Source: Anaerolineae bacterium
GTDB taxonomy: Bacteria > Chloroflexota > Anaerolineae > UBA4142
Assembly: GCA_026417715.1 (NCBI GenBank)
Contig: JAOACU010000029.1
Location: 1-15,868 of the forward strand
Reading direction: 5' to 3'
DNA length: 15,868 nt
Under the pieces are notes generated by a model. The model was given only the letters and a program-made list of their open reading frames with translations, searched no databases and was not told where the DNA came from. Below, one piece after another: positions 7,314 to 13,405 of this stretch (position 1 is the stretch's first letter; each line of letters begins with the position of its first letter). A program made the translations under genes and the position numbers.

Positions 7314-9185
7314 ATGCAAAGGGGTGGTGTAGCGTGGCTGGCGCGCCTCACAAGGTTGTGGGCGCGCGTGGGACTGGGCGTCAAGATGGCGACAATCGTC
7401 GTCATCGGTACGATCGCGCTGGTGGGCGGGTTTCTCTATCTGGGAACAGCGGCGTTGAATGAGAGCATTCAACGCACGTTGCAGGAACGCGTCCTCTTGG
7501 CGCAAACACACGCGCGCTACCTGGATTACGTTTTGCTAGGCATCGAGCAAACCCTCCCCGATGTGGCGCACACGCTCGCGTTGTCCAATCCCCACGCTTC
7601 CGAAGCAACCCTAGCCGATGCGCATCAACGTATGGAATCGTATGCGCGGCAAATCTTTTTCCTCGACCGCGATGGGCGCGTACGGACTTTTCCTCCCACG
7701 ATCTCTGTGCCTCCTCTCTCCACTCTGCCAAACGAACCTTCATCCACGATTCACTATGCCACATATTCCGTGACCGAAAGCGAGCCCCTCGTGCTGGCGA
7801 GTGCTCCCGTGCGCGATGCGAATGGCGCGAGTGTGGGCACGTTGTTCGTTCGTCTCGACTTGAGCGGACCGAATATGCGTCTTTTTGCCGACCCGATCGG
7901 GCTGGGTGAATCGGGCTATATGGACTTGGTGGATCACAAGGGCTTGATCATCGCGAGCACGCGCGCAGCGCGCATCGGCTTGCAGAGCGATCACCGCGCC
8001 ACGTTCGCCACACTCATCCAAACTCGCCAGAGCACTGTTTCAATGTGTCACGATTGTCACACTGGCAGTTCTGCATCGGCGCGGCAACGCGAGGTGTTGG
8101 TGTTCGCGCCGCTCGAACGCGCGCCGTGGGGAATCGCGATTCGGCAAAGCGAAGACAAAGTGCTTGCCGCCGTGCATCACTTGCAACAGCGCATTTTCTT
8201 GTTGATGGGCATTATACTAGTCGGTGCGCTCGGCTTGGTCTATGTGATCACGCGCAGCATCATCGCGCCCATCCAAGCCCTCACTGCCGCGACGCAACGC
8301 ATCGCCATCGGCGATTTGGATACGCCGCTCGACGTTCGCGGCGAAGATGAAATCGGCGTTTTGGCACGCTCGTTCGATGCGATGCGCGCGCGCGTCAAAC
8401 AATCCCTTGCCGAAATTCAGATGTGGAATCGCGAGTTGGAGGCGCGAGTGCAAGAACGGACGCGCGCGTGTGAACAAGCCCAATCGGAACTGCACGAACT
8501 GAACGAGGAACTACGACGTAAGGAACAAGCGCGCCGCGCCTTGTTACGTCGCGTCTTTTCCGCGCAAGAAGAAGAACGCAAACGCATCTCGCGCGAATTG
8601 CACGACGAAACTTGTCAGGTGCTCACGGGACTTGCCTACGCGCTCGATGAAGCCATCGAAACGTTTCCCAGCCCCGAATTCAAGCCCCAACTGGAACATA
8701 TGCGCACCCTCGTCACGACCGCGCTGCGCGAAATTCAACACATCATTCTCGATTTGCGCCCCACGATGCTCGATCATTTGGGCTTGGTGCCAGCGTTGCG
8801 TTGGTATGCCGAATCGCGCTTGGAGGGCACCGGCATTCGTTTTACTCTGCGTGAACAAGGTGAGCCCGCGCGTCTGCCCAGTGCCGTCGAGACGGCGTTG
8901 TTTCGCGTCACGCAAGAAGCGCTCAACAACATTGCGCGGCACTCGCGCGCGACACGCGCCGAATGCGCTTTGTATTTTGCGCCGACTCAGGTGCGGATTG
9001 TCATCAAAGACAATGGTAAGGGTTTTGATCCCAAGACGATTTTCAGTAGCAACGAACATCGGCGCGGCTTGGGCTTGTTGGGAATGCAAGAGCGGATGAG
9101 TGCCGTAGGAGGACGTGTGGAGATTGATTCGACGCCGGGCGAAGGCACGGTGATTCGTTTGCTGGTGCCACTACAAACGAATTGA
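7314..9185 (+). CDS. NarX-type sensor histidine kinase with extracytoplasmic CxxCH motif
   Basis: Membrane sensor kinase of 623 residues. TM1 (about 24-45) and TM2 (about 294-315) enclose a sensor region of some 250 residues that resembles a double Cache domain (LDRDGRV near 118, LVDHKGLIIAS near 206). The C-terminal part of this region holds Cys245-His-Asp-Cys248-His249, a c-type haem attachment motif. A HAMP domain (about 312-365) and a coiled coil (365-415) follow. The HisKA_3 dimerization helix has phosphoacceptor His430 in ERKRISRELHDE, and the HATPase has the N-box ALNNIARHS (about 536-544), DNGKG (566-570) and GLGLLGM. This is the HPK7/NarX class that pairs with NarL-type regulators, and such a gene follows. 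CxxCH suggests haem-based sensing of redox state, oxygen or NO, but metal binding is also possible. Confidence 0.93.
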   Translation: MQRGGVAWLARLTRLWARVGLGVKMATIVVIGTIALVGGFLYLGTAALNESIQRTLQERVLLAQTHARYLDYVLLGIEQTLPDVAHTLALSNPHASEATLADAHQRMESYARQIFFLDRDGRVRTFPPTISVPPLSTLPNEPSSTIHYATYSVTESEPLVLASAPVRDANGASVGTLFVRLDLSGPNMRLFADPIGLGESGYMDLVDHKGLIIASTRAARIGLQSDHRATFATLIQTRQSTVSMCHDCHTGSSASARQREVLVFAPLERAPWGIAIRQSEDKVLAAVHHLQQRIFLLMGIILVGALGLVYVITRSIIAPIQALTAATQRIAIGDLDTPLDVRGEDEIGVLARSFDAMRARVKQSLAEIQMWNRELEARVQERTRACEQAQSELHELNEELRRKEQARRALLRRVFSAQEEERKRISRELHDETCQVLTGLAYALDEAIETFPSPEFKPQLEHMRTLVTTALREIQHIILDLRPTMLDHLGLVPALRWYAESRLEGTGIRFTLREQGEPARLPSAVETALFRVTQEALNNIARHSRATRAECALYFAPTQVRIVIKDNGKGFDPKTIFSSNEHRRGLGLLGMQERMSAVGGRVEIDSTPGEGTVIRLLVPLQTN

Positions 9186-9188
9186 GGG
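9182..9188 (+). repeat. Left target-site duplication of MITE copy 2
   Basis: TTGAGGG lies immediately before the element and is repeated at 9354-9360. The following G on both sides makes the duplication 7 or 8 bp. It contains the TGA stop codon of the kinase. Confidence 0.7.
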
Positions 9189-9353
9189 GATAGTGCTACA
9201 AAAGTAATGCTGGCAAGGCAATGTGTCACGCTGAGCCCTTCCTTACGTCAGGGTAAACTCCGCGAAGCGTCTCGCAAAGCCCTTTGAGAGATTCTTCGGC
9301 GCACAAGGCGCGCCTCAGAATGACAAACTCAGCATTACTTTTTGATCACTACC
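9189..9353 (-). mobile_element. MITE-like element, copy 2, inserted between kinase and regulator genes
   Basis: About 165 bp, in reverse orientation to the copy at 4396-4550. Ends are GATAGTG at the left and CACTACC at the right, with inner terminal repeats AAAAGTAATGCTGG (9200-9213) and CAGCATTACTTTTT (9330-9343). The interior matches copy 1 in three blocks; it differs by about 26 extra bases around 9237-9262. No open reading frame for a transposase is present. The direct repeats TTGAGGG on both sides mark a recent insertion by transposition. The element must be transcribed with the operon and would fold into a long hairpin between the two cistrons. Confidence 0.82.
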
Positions 9354-9360
9354 TTGAGGG
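9354..9360 (+). repeat. Right target-site duplication of MITE copy 2
   Basis: Second copy of TTGAGGG. It continues into GAGG and forms most of the ribosome-binding site of the response regulator, so the insertion kept both the kinase stop and the regulator's translation signal. Confidence 0.7.
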
Positions 9361-9368
9361 GAGGCGTT

Positions 9369-10016
9369 ATGTCGCGACCCATTCGCGTTTTGGTGGTGGA
9401 CGATCACGCGATTGTGCGTGAAGGGATTTGTTCATTACTCGCGCGCCACAAAGACATTCAAATCATCGGTCAAGCCGAGGATGGTCAACGCGCCATCGAA
9501 CTCGTGAGCCAAATGTCGCCCGATATTATCCTGATGGATATTCAGATGCCTGGGATGAACGGCTTGGACGCCACGCGCGAGATTCACCGACGCTTTCCGC
9601 GCGCGCGCGTCTTGGTCTTGACGCAGTATGAGAATAAAGAGTATGTGTTGCCCTTGTTGCGCGCGGGCGCGGTCGGTTACATTCCCAAGAGCGCGCGCGC
9701 GAACGAATTGATCGAAGCCATCCGCACCGTGTACACCGAAGGCGCATATTTGCCGCCGCGTATCACCCAAACTGTCGTTACATCGCTCTCTGAATTCTCT
9801 ACCTCACCTGCCAATACTTTGCCGTTGACCGAACGTGAAATCCAAGTGCTTCGTCTAGTGGCGGAAGGTTTGAACAGTCGTGAAATCGCCGAACGGTTGA
9901 ACATCAGTGTCAAAACGGTGGATACGCACCGTGCGAACATAATGGAAAAGTTGGACGTTCACAACACCGCCGAGTTGATCAAAGTGGCGATTCAAAAAGG
10001 ATTGGTGAGCGCGTAA
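9369..10016 (+). CDS. NarL/FixJ-family response regulator
   Basis: DNA-binding response regulator of 215 residues and the likely partner of the kinase just upstream. The receiver domain (about 5-120) has Asp11-Asp12, phosphoacceptor Asp57 in IILMDIQMPGMNG, Thr85 and Lys107. A linker (125-150) leads to a LuxR/GerE helix-turn-helix (about 152-213: LTEREIQVLRLVAEGLNS, IAERLNISVKTVDTHRANI). The ATG at 9369 is preceded by GGGGAGG. A TTG start at 9342 would take residues from the MITE end and is rejected. The 183-base gap to the kinase is caused by the MITE; without it the genes would be about 11 bases apart. A strong terminator follows, so the pair is a separate unit from the downstream Hdr-Etf operon. 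Target promoters are not identifiable. Confidence 0.95.
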   Translation: MSRPIRVLVVDDHAIVREGICSLLARHKDIQIIGQAEDGQRAIELVSQMSPDIILMDIQMPGMNGLDATREIHRRFPRARVLVLTQYENKEYVLPLLRAGAVGYIPKSARANELIEAIRTVYTEGAYLPPRITQTVVTSLSEFSTSPANTLPLTEREIQVLRLVAEGLNSREIAERLNISVKTVDTHRANIMEKLDVHNTAELIKVAIQKGLVSA

Positions 10017-10028
10017 ACGGAGCAAGCC

Positions 10029-10066
10029 AACGACCTGCTGGGCACAACCCAGCAGGTCGTTTTTTA
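10029..10066 (+). terminator. Strong intrinsic terminator after the response regulator
   Basis: A perfect 14-bp stem (10029-10042 with 10048-10061, core CGACCTGCTGGG) has a 5-base loop and runs into six T. It lies 13 bases after the stop codon and ends the two-component operon. Confidence 0.93.
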
Positions 10067-10153
10067 TACCGAAAAATCCTGACCCAGAAAAATACTAAAA
10101 TCTTCCGATGCGTACTCCGCTATTCGTACAGTAAACTAGGAGTGTTAGGTGTA

Positions 10154-10179
10154 GGGACGCAACAACGTTGTGACGTCCC
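10154..10179. promoter_or_regulatory. Palindrome upstream of the Hdr-Etf operon
   Basis: Outer arms GGGACG (10154-10159) and CGTCCC (10174-10179) flank a perfect inner palindrome ACAACGTTGT (10162-10171). It may be an operator, a hairpin in the leader, or a dispersed palindromic repeat. T-rich sequence follows (TCTTTGTTTT), so weak termination or attenuation is possible. In the 150-base gap between the upstream terminator and the ATG at 10222 no convincing promoter is seen; the best candidates for a -10 are TACTAA at 10093 and TAAACT at 10132, both without a good -35. Confidence 0.5.
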
Positions 10180-10221
10180 ATCTTTGTTTTGCCAACCGAT
10201 TTTTCGCGCAAGGAGGTCTGG

Positions 10222-11424
10222 ATGATAGTTCCCCCTGTAACCAATCCCACCTTCAACGAAATGTTCTATGCCAGTTTACAAACCCCTCCCTATGGTGAAC
10301 GCGTTCGCACGTGCTTGCAGTGCGGAATGTGTAGCGGCATTTGCCCGTATGGTTATCTGATGGACTTTCCCCCAGGTCGAATGATTGCCGCGCTCCGCTC
10401 GGAAATTTTTGATCGCGTCCTCAAGACCGATACCGTCTGGATGTGTATTGCGTGTTATGCTTGTACCGAGGCGTGCCCATCGGGCATTCCGCTCACCGAA
10501 AAATTGATGACGCGCGCCAAAGAGGAACTCATCCTTGCTGGTCAAGTGCCCGCCGAATTGCAACTCGCATTTGAAAACTCACAACGCTATGGCAACGTGC
10601 TGGGACAATCGCCGCGCAAACGTGCTGATTGGACAAAGGGAATCCAAGCCACCGTGCCAGTATTGGGCAAAGATAAAAAATCTGCCGAGGTGTTGTGGTA
10701 TGTCGGCGATTATGCCTCGTATCACCCGCGCAGTCAAAGTATCAGTCGCGCGTTCGCGCACATTCTGAACGCACTGCACGTGGATTTCGCGATTCTTGGT
10801 CCCGAAGAATCGAGTGATGGCGATTCACAACGACTTGCCGGCGAGCGCGGCTTGTTCGAGATGCTCGCGCAGAAGAACGCGCAAGCGTTGCGCAAGTTCA
10901 AGTTCAAGGAAATTATCACCACCGATCCGCACGCGTTCAACGCATTCAAGAACGCCTATCCCACGTTAGGCATCACATACCCCGTGCGTCACGCGACGCA
11001 GTTCCTTGCCGAACGTTTGACGCAACTCAAGCCGTTACTCAAACGCCCCGTGAACGGCAAAGTCACGTTTCACGATCCGTGCTACTTGGGACGCGCGAAC
11101 AACATCTACGACGAACCGCGCGCGCTGTTGCAAGCGATTCCCGGCGTCGAACTTGTCGAAATGTCGCACAGTGCGAAGACGAGTTTGTGCTGTGGGGGTG
11201 GCGGCGGCGGAATGTGGCTCGATGGTTTTCAATGGGAAAAAGCGCATACGCGCACGTCCGAATGGCGCATCCGCGAAGCCGTCGCTGTTGGCGCAACGAC
11301 ACTTGCCGTCGCGTGTCCATACGAACCTCCGCGCTTTGAAGACGCCATCAAAACGATTCGCGAAGCCAGCGGAATGGAAGTGCGCGATGTGATCGAGTTG
11401 TTGGCGGAAAGTATGGAACAGTAG
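10222..11424 (+). CDS. Soluble HdrC-HdrB-like Fe-S oxidoreductase (CCG family)
   Basis: Cytoplasmic electron carrier or reductase subunit of 400 residues. Two [4Fe-4S] motifs form the HdrC-like part: C31-C34-C37-C41P (CLQCGMCSGICP) and C75-C78-C81-C85P (CIACYACTEACP). Two CCG-type domains follow. The first (about 155-265) keeps the fold signatures (LWYVGDYASYHPR, LFEMLAQKN, TTDPHAFNAFKN) but has no ligand cysteines: VGC is VGD, CCG is SSDG, CPHC is DPHA. The second (about 280-380) has DPC287, CC324G and AC365PYE, lacking the last cysteine of CPxC. The ATG at 10222 has AAGGAGGT at ideal spacing; a TTG 33 bases upstream is rejected. It opens the operon with etfB, etfA, the membrane paralogue and hdrA, so it probably carries electrons between ETF and HdrA or quinone. 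A role with an unknown disulfide is not excluded. Confidence 0.9.
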   Translation: MIVPPVTNPTFNEMFYASLQTPPYGERVRTCLQCGMCSGICPYGYLMDFPPGRMIAALRSEIFDRVLKTDTVWMCIACYACTEACPSGIPLTEKLMTRAKEELILAGQVPAELQLAFENSQRYGNVLGQSPRKRADWTKGIQATVPVLGKDKKSAEVLWYVGDYASYHPRSQSISRAFAHILNALHVDFAILGPEESSDGDSQRLAGERGLFEMLAQKNAQALRKFKFKEIITTDPHAFNAFKNAYPTLGITYPVRHATQFLAERLTQLKPLLKRPVNGKVTFHDPCYLGRANNIYDEPRALLQAIPGVELVEMSHSAKTSLCCGGGGGGMWLDGFQWEKAHTRTSEWRIREAVAVGATTLAVACPYEPPRFEDAIKTIREASGMEVRDVIELLAESMEQ

Positions 11425-11426
11425 AG

Positions 11427-11477
11427 TGCAGTATTCAGTGTTCAGTATTCAGTCTGAACACTGAACACTGAACACTT
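11427..11477. repeat. Inverted heptamer array before etfB
   Basis: Arm one (about 11427-11453) repeats CAGTATT/CAGTGTT. Arm two (about 11454-11476) repeats CTGAACA. The arms are complementary with almost no loop. The array starts right after the stop of the upstream gene and ends a few bases before the GAGG of etfB. Confidence 0.87.
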
Positions 11478-11489
11478 ACGAGGTTACCT

Positions 11490-12257
11490 ATGAACCTAGT
11501 CGTTCCAATCAAACTGGTACCCGATTTGGTGGAAGAACTGGTGATTGACGCGAGCGGGACACGTCTCGATCCTGACGCGTTACGATTGAAATTGAACGAA
11601 CTGGACGAGCACGCCATCGAACAAGCGATTCTGCTCAAGGAAAAAGGTGCGGCAAAGCACGTGAGCGTCGTTGCGCCAGACATCGAAGGCATAGACGAGG
11701 TGTTGTTCACCGCCGCCGCCAAAGGCGCGGATCGTCTGGTCAAACTCACGGGCAAGTGGAGTTACGATGTGAGCAATCGCGCGCTGGCGCGCGTCTTTGC
11801 CAATTTCATCAAGACGTTGCGTCCCGAATTGATTTTGACTGGTGTGCAAGCACATAACGATTTGGACGGCGCAGTGGGTCCTGCGCTTGCTGAGCATCTG
11901 GGAATGGCGTATGTGGGCTATGTGTCTGGCGTCACGCTCACCGATAGTCGCGCGCGCGTGCGCAAAGAATTTCCCGGCGGACTCGTCGCCGAGATGGAAG
12001 TGACGTTGCCCGCCGTGTTGGGCATCCAAGCCGCCGAAAAACCGCCGCGCTATGTGCCCATCAGCAAAATTCGCGCAACGATGAAAACCGCGCAAATCGA
12101 AACATTCCCCGCCGCTGAGTTGGAAACGATTGGCGCGCCGGTGAGTGTGCGCTTGTTCCCACCCGAAACGCGCGAACGCGCCACGATGCTCGAAGGCGAT
12201 GTGGACGCGGTGGCGACACGTCTCGTGGAGATTTTCAAGGAGCACGGAGTGTTGTAA
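11490..12257 (+). CDS. etfB: Electron transfer flavoprotein, beta subunit
   Basis: EtfB, 255 residues, the small subunit of the soluble ETF heterodimer that takes electrons from flavin dehydrogenases such as acyl-CoA dehydrogenases. Family motifs are present: VVPIKLVPD (4-12), the NELDEHAIEQAI helix (36-47, usual form NPYDEYAVEEAL), the nucleotide loop GVQAHNDLDGAVGPALAEHL (118-137), and the partner-recognition loop EKPPRYVPISKIRATMK (183-199). The nucleotide loop differs from the common QAIDGDTGQVGP form (HNDLDGAVGP instead), so the AMP or second-FAD site may be altered. The ATG has GAGG ten bases upstream. It pairs with etfA 70 bases downstream, the two being separated by a heptamer array. 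The context with Hdr-like proteins suggests transfer to quinone or bifurcation, and not the animal-type ETF-QO route. Confidence 0.93.
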   Translation: MNLVVPIKLVPDLVEELVIDASGTRLDPDALRLKLNELDEHAIEQAILLKEKGAAKHVSVVAPDIEGIDEVLFTAAAKGADRLVKLTGKWSYDVSNRALARVFANFIKTLRPELILTGVQAHNDLDGAVGPALAEHLGMAYVGYVSGVTLTDSRARVRKEFPGGLVAEMEVTLPAVLGIQAAEKPPRYVPISKIRATMKTAQIETFPAAELETIGAPVSVRLFPPETRERATMLEGDVDAVATRLVEIFKEHGVL

Positions 12258-12311
12258 AGTATGAAGGATGAAGTATGAAGGATGAAAACTCATACTTCAT
12301 ACTTCATACTT
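12258..12311. repeat. Inverted heptamer array between etfB and etfA
   Basis: Arm one (about 12259-12287) repeats GTATGAA/GGATGAA. Arm two (about 12291-12311) repeats the complement CATACTT. The loop is only a few bases. The unit is the same as in the next array downstream (13299-13393). The array is followed directly by GAGGAG and the etfA start. Confidence 0.88.
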
Positions 12312-12327
12312 TTCAAGAGGAGATACT

Positions 12328-13299
12328 ATGAGCCATGATGTTTTTGTCATCATCGAACATCTACGCGGGAAGGTGAGTGATATTTCGTACGTGATGCTAG
12401 CCGCCGCGCGCAGTATCGCCAGCGCGACGAATGGCAAGGTGATTGCAGTGTTACTGGGTCACGATGCCGAGTCGCTGGCACGCGATTTGGCGGCGGATCG
12501 CGTTCTCTACATTGAACACGCGGCGTTCGCCGATTTTTCATCCGACGCGTATCAACGCACACTCGAAAATCTCATCAAGGAACACGCGCCGCGCGCGGTA
12601 CTGTTCGGCGATACAACCATCGGCGGCGATGTAGCGGCATGGCTTTCGACGCGTCTGAACTTGCCACTCGTGAGCGCGTGTCGCACCTTGCGCGCGGATG
12701 ATGGCACCCTCAAGTTCGTCAGTCAAATCTGCGGCGGCAAGATGATGGCAGAGGGTGATTTGCCTGCGCCCACCGCACTCGTGATGATGGTGCCGGGCGG
12801 CTACAAGCCCGAACAAGGACGCGCGGCACAACCACCTGAAATCGCGCGCGTTGATGCGCCTGCGCTTGCCGATTTGCGTGTGGCGACGAAAGGATACATC
12901 GAACCGGCTGTGGGTGATGTGGATATTTCCAAAGAGCCAATCCTTGTTTCCATCGGACGCGGCATCCAAAATCAAGACAACATTGAACTTGCTGAAGACC
13001 TTGCCAAAGCGTTAGGCGGTGTTGTTGCGGGTTCACGTCCAGTGATTGATCAGGGTTGGTTGTCATCCACGCGCCTCGTTGGCAAGTCGGGCAAAGCGGT
13101 CAAGCCCAAGTTGTATCTTGCGCTCGGCATTAGCGGCGCGCCCGAACACGTCGAAGCCATCGGCGATAGTGAGATGATCATTGCCATCAACACCGATCCC
13201 AACGCACCGATCTTCAGTCTGGCAAAGTACGGCGCGCAAATGGATATTCTCGATTTAATGCCAGTGCTGACCGAAAAAGTGCAACAAGCGCGTGGGTAA
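12328..13299 (+). CDS. etfA: Electron transfer flavoprotein, alpha subunit
   Basis: EtfA, 323 residues. The N-terminal domain (about 1-185) has the ETF alpha/beta fold with HLRGKVSDISYVMLAAARSI. The C-terminal FAD-binding domain (about 200-320) is well conserved: SRPVIDQGW (236-244), VGKSGKAVKPKLYLALGISG (251-270), INTDPNAPIFSLAKYG (287-302). The usual VGQTGKTV is VGKSGKAV. FAD in this domain shuttles electrons between dehydrogenases and the ETF acceptor. It ends with a standard terminal helix and lacks an extra ferredoxin domain. AGAGGAG lies eight bases before the ATG. The gene is flanked by two arrays of the same GTATGAA unit. Its neighbour downstream encodes the likely membrane acceptor. 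Confidence 0.95.
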   Translation: MSHDVFVIIEHLRGKVSDISYVMLAAARSIASATNGKVIAVLLGHDAESLARDLAADRVLYIEHAAFADFSSDAYQRTLENLIKEHAPRAVLFGDTTIGGDVAAWLSTRLNLPLVSACRTLRADDGTLKFVSQICGGKMMAEGDLPAPTALVMMVPGGYKPEQGRAAQPPEIARVDAPALADLRVATKGYIEPAVGDVDISKEPILVSIGRGIQNQDNIELAEDLAKALGGVVAGSRPVIDQGWLSSTRLVGKSGKAVKPKLYLALGISGAPEHVEAIGDSEMIIAINTDPNAPIFSLAKYGAQMDILDLMPVLTEKVQQARG

Positions 13300-13393
13300 A
13301 GTATGAAGTATGAAGTATGAAGTATGAAGTATGAAAAAGACTTCCTTGTTTATCCTTCATCCTTCATCCTTCATACTTCCGCCTTCATACTTT
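13299..13393. repeat. Inverted heptamer array between etfA and the membrane Fe-S gene
   Basis: Arm one (about 13300-13335) has five direct copies of GTATGAA. Arm two (about 13352-13393) has copies of TCCTTCA and TCATACT with one interrupted unit. The loop of about 16 bases is T-rich. The array ends at the GGAGG of the next gene. Confidence 0.88.
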
Positions 13394-13405
13394 GGAGGAA
13401 CGTGA

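Noticed and set aside
7179..7511. Longer N-terminus for the HEAT-repeat protein
   Set aside because: It would overlap the -10 promoter and the start of the divergent kinase gene; the residues show no HEAT pattern.
9342..9368. TTG start adding nine residues to the response regulator
   Set aside because: These codons come from the end of the MITE and the target duplication; the ATG at 9369 has a strong ribosome-binding site and matches the receiver domain start.
11580..12293. Long minus-strand open frame opposite etfB
   Set aside because: EtfB is clear on the plus strand; the reverse frame is His/Arg-rich shadow sequence.
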